From the NCBI GenBank assembly GCA_022843785.1, contig JALHMZ010000028.1, positions 1-32,897 on the forward strand: a stretch of DNA of 32,897 nt, given 5' to 3'. The notes under the pieces were generated by a model. It worked only from the letters and a program-made list of their open reading frames with translations. It was not told the origin of the DNA and did not search any database. How positions within the stretch are numbered: position 1 is the first letter of the stretch; every line of letters begins with the position of its first letter. Of the stretch, positions 25,423-32,897 are shown piece after piece. This DNA comes from Nitrospira sp. Lineage in GTDB: Bacteria > Nitrospirota > Nitrospiria > Nitrospirales > Nitrospiraceae. Both the position numbers and the translations under genes were made by a program.

Positions 25423-26700
25423 ATGGCCCTCCCCTATGAGATTTTCGTCGGGCTCCGATACCTGCGCGCCAAGCGCCGCAATCGGACCATTTCGCTCAAT
25501 ACATTCGTTTCCATCGCCGGCATCACGCTGGGCGTGGCGGCGCTGATCGGTACCGTCGGCATCATGACCGGCTTCAAGGAAGATATTCAGGCCAAGATTC
25601 TCGGGACCACGGCCCATATCATTGTGCAGGAGCGGATGAAAGAAAACATGACGGAGTACGATCCGCTCGTAGAGAAAATACGAACGGTCCCGGAAGTCGT
25701 CGCCGCAACGCCCTTCGTGCTCCGCCAGGTCCTCCTCACCACGCAATCCGGCGTGCAAGGCATCGTGTTGCGCGGCATCGACCCGGAGCGCGAAACCCAG
25801 GTCACCGAATTGGCCAAGAACATGTCGACGGGACAACTGGCCGATCTGCTCACACCCGTCACGGTACGCCAGGCTCCGATTGACGACCCGCGAGGCGAGG
25901 CGCAGATGGTCGAAAAGCCCGGTATTATTCTCGGCAGAGAACTGGCGGCCCGACTGGGCGTCTTTACCGGCGACATCGTCAACGTGGTGTCTCCCGTCGG
26001 GCCGATTAGTGCGATGGGCATGGTGCCGAAGATTCGCACCTTCGCCGTCGTGGGCCTCTTCCATTCCGGCATGTACGAATACGACTCCTCCCTGGCTTAT
26101 ATCGAACTCGGCGAAGCGCAGAAATTCTTCAACATGGGAGACGGCGTGTCCGGCATCGAGGTGAAGGTGACGGACGTGTTCCGCGCCGACGAGATCGCCC
26201 GCAACATCGAACACGAGCTCGGCTTCAGCCACGGCGCCAGAGATTGGATGCAAATGAACCGCAATCTCTTCTCGGCTCTGAAGCTGGAAAAGACGATGAT
26301 GTTTCTGCTGCTCGTCCTGATTACGATCGTGGCCTCGTTCAACATCGTGAGCACACTCACGATGATCGTCACGGAAAAGCAGAAGGAAATCGCCATCCTC
26401 AAGGCGATGGGCGCGACCAGGCGCAGCATCCGCCGTATCTTCATGCTGAACGGGTTGATCATCGGGTTTTCCGGAACGGCCATCGGCATCCCGCTGGGCT
26501 ATACATTTCTGTGGCTGATCGAACGGTTTTGGACCTTCGACGCGAGCGTCTACTACATTTCGAAAATTCCCGTTCATGTGCTGGCCGAGGACGTCCTGCT
26601 CGTGGCCGGCTCGGCCATCCTGATCAGTTTTATCGCGACCGTATACCCTGCAAACCAGGCGGCCAAGCTGGAACCGGTCGCAGCGTTACGCTATGAATAG
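25423..26700 (+). CDS. lolE: LolC/LolE-family lipoprotein-releasing ABC permease
   Basis: This inner-membrane permease works with LolD to release mature lipoproteins from the inner membrane for transport to the outer membrane. The 425-residue product has the LolC/E plan: a first helix after YEIFVGLRYLRAKR, a large periplasmic MacB-like domain and three C-terminal helices (MMFLLLVLITIVASFNIVST, LIIGFSGTAIGIPLGYTFLW, LLVAGSAILISFIATVYP). EIAILKAMGAT is the coupling-helix signature. Only one permease gene is present, so it may act as a homodimer like LolF-type systems. LolC versus LolE cannot be decided. It follows lysS by two bases. Confidence 0.93.
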   Translation: MALPYEIFVGLRYLRAKRRNRTISLNTFVSIAGITLGVAALIGTVGIMTGFKEDIQAKILGTTAHIIVQERMKENMTEYDPLVEKIRTVPEVVAATPFVLRQVLLTTQSGVQGIVLRGIDPERETQVTELAKNMSTGQLADLLTPVTVRQAPIDDPRGEAQMVEKPGIILGRELAARLGVFTGDIVNVVSPVGPISAMGMVPKIRTFAVVGLFHSGMYEYDSSLAYIELGEAQKFFNMGDGVSGIEVKVTDVFRADEIARNIEHELGFSHGARDWMQMNRNLFSALKLEKTMMFLLLVLITIVASFNIVSTLTMIVTEKQKEIAILKAMGATRRSIRRIFMLNGLIIGFSGTAIGIPLGYTFLWLIERFWTFDASVYYISKIPVHVLAEDVLLVAGSAILISFIATVYPANQAAKLEPVAALRYE

Positions 26701-26707
26701 ATTCGCA

Positions 26708-26793
26708 GGACTGAGAATTGAGGGCCGAGGACTGAGTCGTACTTCCCATCCCAACATTCCGAGCCTCAGTCCTCAGTCCTCACAGCTCACAAC
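26708..26793. repeat. Word-repeat hairpin between lolE and lolD
   Basis: The right arm has CCTCAGT in tandem (26764-26770, 26771-26777, then CCTCA), a seven-base period. The left arm carries GGACTGAG (26708-26715) and GAGGACTGAG (26727-26736), complementary to it. The arms leave a central loop of about 25 bases. The right arm ends about 5 bases before the lolD start codon. Confidence 0.85.
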
Positions 26794-26798
26794 TGAAC

Positions 26799-27461
26799 AT
26801 GATTAAAGTCACGGATCTTCACAAGTCCTTTTCGATGGGATCCTACGAGCTGCCGGTCCTCAAGGGAATCAACCTTGAGATCACGCGCGGTGAACTGATC
26901 GCTATTGTCGGAGCCTCGGGAGCCGGGAAAAGCACCCTGCTCCATATCATCGGCACACTCGACAAGCCCAGTCGCGGCACGGTCACCATCGATGGCCAGG
27001 ATTTATTCCAACTGACGGAGACGCAGCAGGCTGATTTTCGCAATCGGCGCATCGGCTTTGTGTTCCAGTTTCATCACCTGTTGCCTGAATTCACGGCCCT
27101 GGAGAACGCCGGCATGCCGGCCCTTGTCCAGCGGCGGGATCCCGCCGCTGTCGAAGCCGAAGCAACCGCGCTGCTCACCGAGGTAGGATTGGGCGCGCGC
27201 CTGCATCACAAGCCGGGTGAACTGTCCGGCGGCGAACAACAGCGTGTCGCGATGGCCCGGGCCTTGATGCAGAAACCGGATCTCGTCTTGGCCGATGAAC
27301 CGACTGGCAATCTGGACACCCATAGCGGAGACGCCTTGTTCGGACTGATGCGAGACTTGAATAAAGCCCGTGGAACCACCTTCATTATCGTGACACATAA
27401 TGACAAGTTGTCCGCCCAGGCCGACCGCATCGTGTACATGCAGGATGGCATGATCGTCTAA
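26799..27461 (+). CDS. lolD: Lipoprotein-releasing ABC transporter ATP-binding protein
   Basis: LolD hydrolyses ATP to power lipoprotein release with the LolC/E permease upstream. The 220-residue product has Walker A GASGAGKST (38-46), the Q-loop FVFQFHHLLPEF, signature LSGGEQQRVAMARAL (142-156), Walker B LVLADEPTGNLD (162-173) and the switch histidine in IVTHND. LolD, MacB and FtsE are close relatives; the neighbouring LolC/E gene decides the call. No ribosome site is visible before ATG 26799, where the word-repeat hairpin ends. A weak CAGGATGC/GCATCCTG pairing (27462-27469 with 27496-27503) follows the stop. Confidence 0.94.
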   Translation: MIKVTDLHKSFSMGSYELPVLKGINLEITRGELIAIVGASGAGKSTLLHIIGTLDKPSRGTVTIDGQDLFQLTETQQADFRNRRIGFVFQFHHLLPEFTALENAGMPALVQRRDPAAVEAEATALLTEVGLGARLHHKPGELSGGEQQRVAMARALMQKPDLVLADEPTGNLDTHSGDALFGLMRDLNKARGTTFIIVTHNDKLSAQADRIVYMQDGMIV

Positions 27462-27580
27462 CAGGATGCTGAAACAATTCGCCGGCTGTGTTCTCGCATC
27501 CTGCTAATTGTTGACCGATCGAGCCTCACAAGGCATGCTGATGTCGAGCTGAAACGCAAAACGCTGCTGATAGGGTCCGC

Positions 27581-28699
27581 ATGCACCGTATCCTTCGACA
27601 TCTTCTCCTGACAGCCGTCCTGGCCGGTCTTGCGACACAGGCCATAGCTGCGGAATTCGTCACGGTCGGACCACGCGCGACCGGTATGGGGGGCGCCGGC
27701 GTGGCCGTAACCACGGATGCGCTGGCCACCTATTGGAACCCAGCCGGCCTGGCGATGACCCAGACCGTGGATATTCGGATCCAGGGCGGCGGGCAAGCGA
27801 TCGATCGCCGCGGGTTTGGCGAGGCCATTCGCGATCTGGAAGACTTCAACTCCGGCGATCCGAATGCTGCCGCGAGAGCTCAAGATATTGCCACTCGCCT
27901 CAATCAGCCAGGTGCCAACTTGTCGGTGAATGGATCCGCCGGGCTCTACATCAAAGGACATTTCGGCGAGCATGCGTTCGGGTTAAACGTATCGGATGTG
28001 GCGACCGGCGGGGGATATATCAGTACGCCGTTGAGCGTAACCGCCGGTCCATCCGTAGCCGGGACGATGATGTTACTCGGCTTGGAAGCCCGGCAGGCCT
28101 CGCTTTCCTACGCCTATGCCTTTGCCGACAAGACGTTCTCAATCGGCGTCACGGGGAAAATTATCCAGGGCGCGGCCTATTCCGGTACCGTTGCGCTTCA
28201 GGGCGGCAATGGCGTCACGATCAGCAATAATTTCGGCAAGCCGACCATCTCCACCGCCTATGGCATCGACGTAGGCGCTATTTATAAGCCCACCTCGTGG
28301 GTTCGGTTTGGAATCGTGGCGAAAGATATCAACAAACCGGTTTTGGATGACTCCCGCGGAGGCGAGATCAAGCTGGATCCCCAAGTCCGAGCCGGCATGG
28401 CCATCAATCCTTATTCGACGCTGACTCTCACGGCCGATGTCGATATCACCGCAAACAGAACTCTATTACCGGACGTCAAAAGCCAGCTCTTGAGTTTGGG
28501 CGCGGAACAGACGTTGCTCTCCGAGTTTCTTTCCCTTCGGGTCGGCACGTTCAAAAACATGAAGGACGCCGCCACGCCATTCATCCCCACGGCGGGATTG
28601 GGCCTGCGTATTTTCTTCTTCCGCGCCGATGTCGGCGGCGGGTATGATTTCCGTGAACAGGGAGCCTTAGTATCCGGCTCCATCTCCGCAACGTTCTAA
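27581..28699 (+). CDS. Outer-membrane beta-barrel protein (TraF_2/OmpP1-FadL-like)
   Basis: A 372-residue protein with a signal peptide (MHRILRHLLLTAVLAGLATQ, cleaved near AIAAE). The mature N-terminus RATGMGGAGVAVTTDALATYWNPAGLA is the motif of FadL/OmpP1 and TraF_2-type barrel proteins. Alternating strands run to the C-terminus, which ends ALVSGSISATF with a terminal phenylalanine, a usual outer-membrane barrel signal. Ligand unknown; FadL relatives move hydrophobic compounds. The gene follows lolD after 119 bases, and the lipoprotein gene follows after 17. Confidence 0.8.
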   Translation: MHRILRHLLLTAVLAGLATQAIAAEFVTVGPRATGMGGAGVAVTTDALATYWNPAGLAMTQTVDIRIQGGGQAIDRRGFGEAIRDLEDFNSGDPNAAARAQDIATRLNQPGANLSVNGSAGLYIKGHFGEHAFGLNVSDVATGGGYISTPLSVTAGPSVAGTMMLLGLEARQASLSYAYAFADKTFSIGVTGKIIQGAAYSGTVALQGGNGVTISNNFGKPTISTAYGIDVGAIYKPTSWVRFGIVAKDINKPVLDDSRGGEIKLDPQVRAGMAINPYSTLTLTADVDITANRTLLPDVKSQLLSLGAEQTLLSEFLSLRVGTFKNMKDAATPFIPTAGLGLRIFFFRADVGGGYDFREQGALVSGSISATF

Positions 28700-28716
28700 C
28701 GTGGTATATTGACGCT

Positions 28717-29322
28717 ATGTCACAGCTGTCACACATCAGACTCGGTGCGGTACTCACCGGCGCCCTGTTACTGGCCGGATGCGGCGGGTTGCAGGAAGTG
28801 TGGGAAGGCCCGGGCGCCAAGATATTTCACCCCCAGGCCATCGCCGTATTGCCTCCGATGGCCAGCCAATACGACAGTGCCCGCGAAGATATTCAGGAAG
28901 TGCTGGCGATTGCGCTCAGGAGAATGGGGCACATCGAACGAGTCATGCCCCCCGAGAGCGTGACGGATATTTTTCAGGGGTCGAAGGAGGCCTTCGACTC
29001 GCTCGTGTTCTACTTCTCCCGGCTGGAAATGACCGGACAATCGGACAAAGAGTCGGCCATCACGCTCGGCAAAGCGCTCAACGTCGATTCATTCTTAGTG
29101 GTGCGGGTCAATTCGTGGGAGTACATCCGCAAGGAAGGCGACAACGTGGGCCGCGTGGGCTTAAGCGTTCGTCTCATCGATGCCACAACCGGAACCACGG
29201 TCTGGAAAGCGCGCCATGAACGGTCCAGCAGCTATATGTTTTTCAGGCCAAACCTCAAGGACATCGCGAAGGAACTCGCCCTCGAGATGACTTCCTATAT
29301 GCCTCCCCAAGTAAAGCGCTGA
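28717..29322 (+). CDS. Lipoprotein of unknown function
   Basis: A 201-residue protein with a type II signal peptide: MSQLSHIRLGAVLTGALLLAGCGG has the lipobox LLAGC, so it would be a substrate of Lgt and Lnt. Gly follows the Cys, consistent with outer-membrane sorting. The mature part starts with IAVLPPMASQYDSAREDIQEVLAIALRRMGHIERV and later VDSFLVVRVNSWEY and VRLIDATTGTTVWKARHE. This alternation resembles CsgG/TolB-N-like or DUF799-type lipoprotein folds, which often oligomerise at the outer membrane. I do not recognise the exact family. It lies 17 bases after the barrel gene, suggesting they work together. Confidence 0.8.
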   Translation: MSQLSHIRLGAVLTGALLLAGCGGLQEVWEGPGAKIFHPQAIAVLPPMASQYDSAREDIQEVLAIALRRMGHIERVMPPESVTDIFQGSKEAFDSLVFYFSRLEMTGQSDKESAITLGKALNVDSFLVVRVNSWEYIRKEGDNVGRVGLSVRLIDATTGTTVWKARHERSSSYMFFRPNLKDIAKELALEMTSYMPPQVKR

Positions 29323-29403
29323 TCGCACCACACCCACACGAGACAGGAAACGACCGTTCGCCGGCCAGTTACAGGATCACATCGGCTGAGAAGTGACGCA
29401 TAA

Positions 29404-30441
29404 TCAATGCGCATCATCTAAGCGAGTCTTCCCACGGAACTGAAAATAGAGATAGATCTGATACACGAGAATAAGCAGAAACCCACCAACAAACCAGACG
29501 ATCCCTGAGGTTAATCCATAGGAATCAGTGGCCGCATTAAACACGGTGAGACTGAATGCCAGATCAGTCGTTGAGAGCAAAATATACGGGTACATGCCAA
29601 ACATCACGCTGACGAGCATCAGAAAAATGAAGATACAGGACGCAACAAATGCAGAGATATCCCGCCGGCGAAGCCTGAAATATAGACTGTACCCTAGCAC
29701 GATGACTCCGATCACCGGCGCAAGATACACCACGGGATGACGGGAAAAGTTGAGACTCAAGTTTGGTTGAACCATGGGCACGGCCGCTACAGTCAGCGCC
29801 GTGCACCCGGCCGACACCCACCCCAGGATCCATGCGATGGAGACGGCCCGTTGATACAAGACACCTTCGGTTTTCACAACGAGATAATTCGCTCCATGGA
29901 AAGCCAGGATCACCACACTCGTCAGTCCAATCAGTATGGTAAACCAATCGAGAATCCCTGGATCCGACCCGGGCTGAAAATCCGTCCAGAACGGAACGAA
30001 GAAATACCCCTCTCGATTGAGGGGCACCCCTCGAATGAGATTGCCCAATGCCGTGCCAAAGACCATCGCCAGGAGCAGGCTGGACGTGGTGAAGGCCCTA
30101 TCCCACGCCTGCCTCCACAACACATGATCGACTTGTGTCCGCAACTCCAATGCCAAGCCGCGAAAGATAAGCAGCCATAGCACCAGGATCAACGCCAGAT
30201 AGAACCCACTAAACCCGGCCGCGTAGGCCTTAGGATAGGCGAAGAACAGCACGGCAGCGGCCGCGATCAACCACACCTCGTTGGCATTCCATACGGGACC
30301 GATGGAGGTGAGCGCCGTTCGCCGCTCCGTTTCAGTCCGAGCCACAAACGGATAGACCATGCCGACGCCGAAATCAAAGCCATCCAAGACCACATACATG
30401 GCCAGCATTACGGTGAGAATGATAAACCACGCCGTTTCCAT
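29404..30441 (-). CDS. cydB: Cytochrome bd-type ubiquinol oxidase subunit II
   Basis: CydB is the second membrane subunit of the bd quinol oxidase. The 345-residue protein has about eight to nine hydrophobic helices. The start METAWFIILTVMLAMYVVLDGFDFGVG is the family signature (LDGFDFGVG), followed by GPVWNANEVWLI (about 48-59). The motif RGLALELR is also present. The ATG at 30441 shares its A with the stop of cydA (TAATG), so translation is coupled. Downstream genes converge on it from the plus strand. No short CydX-like frame was seen in the 80-base gap. Confidence 0.95.
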   Translation of the reverse strand: METAWFIILTVMLAMYVVLDGFDFGVGMVYPFVARTETERRTALTSIGPVWNANEVWLIAAAAVLFFAYPKAYAAGFSGFYLALILVLWLLIFRGLALELRTQVDHVLWRQAWDRAFTTSSLLLAMVFGTALGNLIRGVPLNREGYFFVPFWTDFQPGSDPGILDWFTILIGLTSVVILAFHGANYLVVKTEGVLYQRAVSIAWILGWVSAGCTALTVAAVPMVQPNLSLNFSRHPVVYLAPVIGVIVLGYSLYFRLRRRDISAFVASCIFIFLMLVSVMFGMYPYILLSTTDLAFSLTVFNAATDSYGLTSGIVWFVGGFLLILVYQIYLYFQFRGKTRLDDAH

Positions 30442-31799
30442 TACAGACTTGTTCCATCATGAGTGCGCATCTCCGATGCGCAGGAGGAGCCGGGTCCCTG
30501 TCGAATGACTTTGCTCACAAGCAAGACGAACAGCAATCCAAGCAGCAGATACAACCCCAGGAATCCGATGAGCGTAAAGAGCGCATTCCCTGAATGCACG
30601 AGCGGCGAGGTGCCGTGAGATGTCCGCAACAACCCATACACCAGCCAGGGTTGCCGCCCCAGCTCGGCAGTCATCCACCCGGCGGACGTAGCAATGTATG
30701 GGAACGGGGCGCAGAGCATCAGCCACCACATAAGCCATTTCATATGAAACAGCCGGCCCCGCCACAGTGAGAGGAACGCCGTGCCATAGAGAAGCGCAAA
30801 AATCGTCCCCAATCCCGCCATGACGTGATACGCGTAGTAGAGGAGCGGGATATTATCCGGCCACTGATCCCGAGGAAACGCATCCAGCCCCTGTACCTTG
30901 GCATAGAGATCGTTGTACACAAGAAAACTGAGCGCGCCTGGAATTTCAATCGGATTATCAATGGTCATCGTTTCAAGATTCGGTTGTCCGACCAGATAGA
31001 GGCCGGCCTCTCGTTCCGTCCTGAAAATTCCCTCAAACGCCGCCCCCTTGATGGGCTGATATTTGAATACCTGATCGGCGTTGCCGTGCCCGGTGGGGAA
31101 GATCATCAGTCCGGACGCAATCGCACCTGCGACAACGCCGGTGCAGAGAAACGTCTTGGCATGAGACAGGTATTGCCCGGATAGCAGGTAATACGCCCCC
31201 ACCGCAGCAACCACGGAAGACGCGGTGACGACTGTCGCCGTCATATTGTGCGCAAATTGCCAGAAGAGCCACGGATTCGTCAGCAACCCGCTCAGGCTGG
31301 TCACGAACACCCGGCCATCCGCTCCCATCTGATAGGCAACAGGGTGCTGCATCCAGGCATTCGTGGCCAGGATGAAATAGCCCGACATCCACGTACCGAG
31401 AAAGAGCATGAGGGTGGCAAACCATTGCACCCGGCGACTGAATCGTTTCCGGAACAGCAATATTCCGAGAAACGAAGACTCCAGAAAAAAGGCGAAGGTT
31501 CCTTCCATCGCCAAGGTTTGTCCGATCACGCCCCCCGCATAGTTGGAAAACCGCGCCCAGTTGGTCCCAAACTGAAATTCGAGCGGAATCCCCGTCACGA
31601 CGCCGAAGCCGAAATTGATGGCAAACACCTTTGTCCAGAAGTCTGCGACTTCCTCATAATGTTCATCGCCGGTCAGCAGCACCCGACTGCGCAAGTAAAG
31701 CAGCAACAAGGCTAGTCCCATGGTCAGCTGCGGAAAGAGATAGTGGAAGGTGGCGGTAAAGGCAAACTGAAGACGATCGTAGAGCAGAGCGCTGTCCAT
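30441..31799 (-). CDS. cydA: Cytochrome bd-type ubiquinol oxidase subunit I
   Basis: CydA carries the three hemes and the quinol site. The 452-residue protein keeps heme ligands H19 (FHYLFPQLTMGL), H183 (FAHNMTATV) and M327 (YHVMAGLGT), acidic residues in AMEGTFAFFLESSFLG (E98, E105) and the quinol-loop K251 and E256 in YQPIKGAAFEG. GWMTAELGRQPW (374-385) is the conserved C-terminal motif. It is shorter than the 522-residue E. coli protein mainly because the quinol loop is short. I start it at ATG 31799, matching the family N-terminus MDSALLYDRLQFAFT; the ribosome site (GAAG) is weak. It heads the cydAB operon. Confidence 0.96.
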   Translation of the reverse strand: MDSALLYDRLQFAFTATFHYLFPQLTMGLALLLLYLRSRVLLTGDEHYEEVADFWTKVFAINFGFGVVTGIPLEFQFGTNWARFSNYAGGVIGQTLAMEGTFAFFLESSFLGILLFRKRFSRRVQWFATLMLFLGTWMSGYFILATNAWMQHPVAYQMGADGRVFVTSLSGLLTNPWLFWQFAHNMTATVVTASSVVAAVGAYYLLSGQYLSHAKTFLCTGVVAGAIASGLMIFPTGHGNADQVFKYQPIKGAAFEGIFRTEREAGLYLVGQPNLETMTIDNPIEIPGALSFLVYNDLYAKVQGLDAFPRDQWPDNIPLLYYAYHVMAGLGTIFALLYGTAFLSLWRGRLFHMKWLMWWLMLCAPFPYIATSAGWMTAELGRQPWLVYGLLRTSHGTSPLVHSGNALFTLIGFLGLYLLLGLLFVLLVSKVIRQGPGSSCASEMRTHDGTSL

Positions 31800-32283
31800 A
31801 ATTACTTCACGAAACTGGAGGAGATCAGTGGATGCCGTTGATGTGACGAATTCATGTGCGCGCGACCACAATCACTCTCATCAGCTTCAATCTCACTGGA
31901 CTAGCCACGAAATGCCCCATGAGCTTCTGCTGGGTCTCGACCGGCATCCGACTCTTGCGCGGGCAGATCATCGGCCAGACGCACCCCCGCCCAGGGCCGC
32001 TTAGCTACTCCAGCCCCTTACGCTTGTCATGTTGCCGACTGGTGAATGATTCGTGACCTAGCTATATCGGCGATTTGGTGATTGGCCTTAAGCACAGAGG
32101 CGAGAACACAAAGCTGTGTTCCGATACCAGAACACACCCACCAGGATCCCTATGGAGACACCATTCGTACAGGCAGGAGGTCACGTTCGAAGATGATGAG
32201 GGTTTTGCAAAAAGCTCAGGGGACAGATCTTGTTCTGTGCGACAACCCTTCTGTTCGGCTGAGGGCCTACCCCTGATAGCTAC
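31800..32283. other. Spacer without recognisable genes
   Basis: About 480 bases upstream of cydA and downstream of the trpA remnant. Short frames occur on both strands, none with a ribosome site or a product I recognise. The cydAB promoter should lie here, but no clear -35/-10 pair was seen. Some of it may be degraded mobile DNA, given the scar next to it. Confidence 0.4.
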
Positions 32284-32433
32284 CTAGGCCGGTGTCATTG
32301 CCGCCTTCAATGATCGGACAAACTCGGCGACGTGGCCGACCATTGCCGGATCTTGCTGATGGGAAGCAATACGCTTCACGATGGCGCTGCCGACGATGAC
32401 CCCGTCGGCCATTTTGGACACCTGCGCCGCATT
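32284..32433 (-). pseudogene. trpA: Remnant of tryptophan synthase alpha subunit, C-terminal part
   Basis: On the minus strand TPKNAAQVSKMADGVIVGSA followed by IVKRIASHQQDP and VRSLKAAMTP reads as the end of TrpA, where STPEQAAxVxxxADGVVVGSAIV is conserved. Only about the last 50 of some 270 residues remain, and the TIM-barrel start is absent. The 5' side is joined directly to the end of higA near 32434-32450; the GFGIS that should precede TP is missing. The gene cannot be functional unless the rest lies elsewhere. Confidence 0.8.
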
Positions 32434-32434
32434 C

Positions 32435-32734
32435 TTAGGAGTGCGTCGCAGACAACGCAAGCCGGTGGACACGGACGTGTTTCGCTTGCTTACGGGTCTG
32501 GGCTATATCGTAGGCCGTTTGCATCCGCATAAGGGTATCCATCTGTACGCCGAACGCCTTCTCCAGCCGCAACGCCATCTCCCCGGACAAATCAGCCTTC
32601 CCATTCAGGAGACTCGACAAGGCTGGACGCGACACCTGAAGAGCCTTGGCGGCTGCCGTCACCGACAGGCCTGTAGGCTCGACGATCTCCGTTCGGATAA
32701 AGTCTCCGGGGTGCGGTGGGTTCTTCATGGGCAT
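32435..32734 (-). CDS. higA: HigA-type antitoxin, XRE/HTH family
   Basis: A 99-residue DNA-binding antitoxin. MPMKNPPHPGDFIRTEIVEP, then GLSVTAAAKALQVSRPALSS and LLNGKADLSGEMALRLEKAF are the HigA (VapI) helix-turn-helix pattern, and MDTLMRMQTAYDIAQTRK is also typical. ATG 32734 has GGAG eight bases upstream; ATG 32728 also fits. The last eight residues (LALSATHS) run into the trpA remnant, so the natural C-terminus may be slightly altered. The toxin gene higB should lie just upstream, but only its possible final codons are seen before an IS110-type transposase. Confidence 0.9.
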   Translation of the reverse strand: MPMKNPPHPGDFIRTEIVEPTGLSVTAAAKALQVSRPALSSLLNGKADLSGEMALRLEKAFGVQMDTLMRMQTAYDIAQTRKQAKHVRVHRLALSATHS

Positions 32735-32750
32735 GTGTGGGTCTCCTCTC

Positions 32751-32765
32751 CTAATGGTAGTCCTC
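32751..32765 (-). pseudogene. Possible last codons of higB toxin
   Basis: The minus strand reads GAG GAG GAC TAC CAT TAG ending 17 bases before the higA start, at the place expected for the end of higB. HigB toxins commonly end in DYH or EDYH. The sequence further upstream belongs to the IS110 end, so the frame is lost within a few codons. With so few codons this is tentative. Confidence 0.4.
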
Positions 32766-32800
32766 CTCCATGCATTTGGGGTCAGCAACTGTCTTAAAAA

Positions 32801-32897
32801 TCAAGCTGGCTGCGTGACGGTAACCCGCCACGGCGTCCGGCTTTTCACCATCGCATTCAAGATGGTGAGCAGTTTCCGCATGCACGCGGTCAACGCC
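32801..32897 (-). mobile_element. C-terminal end of an IS110-family transposase, cut by window edge
   Basis: The minus strand reads ALTACMRKLLTILNAMVKSR followed by TPWRVTVTQPA and TGA at 32803-32801. ALTACMRKLLxILNAM is the typical end of IS110-family transposases (transposase_20 domain with catalytic serine). Only 31 codons are in the window. The element boundary lies between the stop and about 32765; IS110 elements usually lack clear terminal inverted repeats, so I cannot place it exactly. Confidence 0.85.

Noticed and set aside
25399..26577. Minus-strand open frame of 392 codons
   Set aside because: Shadow of the LolC/E permease gene; histidine- and aspartate-rich composition typical of antisense frames.
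9212..26793. CRISPR array interpretation of the word repeats
   Set aside because: Words are 7-14 bases without regular spacers, and each locus is a palindrome; no cas gene is present.
31856..32056. Possible recombinase or transposase fragment upstream of cydA
   Set aside because: Frames on both strands were read and none gave a recognisable motif.

Overview
The window is about 58-60% GC and densely coded on both strands. It looks like a chromosome of a Gram-negative, diderm bacterium. Lgt, Lnt, a LolC/E-type permease, LolD and a lipobox protein together imply an outer membrane. The mix of a bacterial-type cytochrome bd, archaeal-type topoisomerase VI, AddAB and intergenic word-repeat hairpins reminds me of Nitrospira (phylum Nitrospirota). 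That assignment is inference from gene content; no marker gene here proves it.

Layout. 1-120: cut-off end of an IS3-like element. 273-362: tRNA-Leu(UAA). 603-869: small YtxH-type protein. 1386-2189: lgt. 2271-9744 (minus): a compact run with a thioredoxin-fold protein, a 51-residue zinc-ribbon protein missed by simple ORF calling, addB, addA and a small zincin metallopeptidase. 9931-11579: small proteins of unknown or poorly known function, with a clear terminator. 11600-16509 (minus): top6B, top6A and an SF2 helicase. 16742-17630 (plus): a lower-GC two-gene insert encoding a Panacea/DUF4065 protein and a small RelE/ParE-like protein, a likely toxin-antitoxin pair with its own promoter. 17652-20378 (minus): a DUF4124 protein and an exported WD40-type protein. 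21029-29322 (plus): lnt, prfB (with the programmed +1 frameshift), lysS, a LolC/E permease, lolD, an outer-membrane barrel protein and a lipoprotein. 29404-31799 (minus): cydA-cydB. 31800-32897: a scar containing a trpA 3' remnant, higA, the last codons of what may be higB, and an IS110-type transposase tail.

How the genes work together. Two themes recur. The first is DNA ends and topology: AddAB for end resection, Topo VI for strand passage, and an SF2 helicase. The second is lipoprotein maturation and export: Lgt adds diacylglycerol, Lnt adds the third acyl chain, the Lol ABC parts release lipoproteins from the inner membrane, and a lipoprotein and an outer-membrane barrel follow in the same gene run.

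The most unusual signal is non-coding. At least seven spacers hold long imperfect hairpins made of a short word repeated on one arm and its reverse complement repeated on the other. Each locus has its own word, except two (near 9.2 and 13.2 kb) that share exact 16- and 17-base strings. Six of the seven lie just 5' of a gene that has no recognisable Shine-Dalgarno sequence. A related word repeat also forms the coding sequence for the charged C-terminal tail of Top6B.
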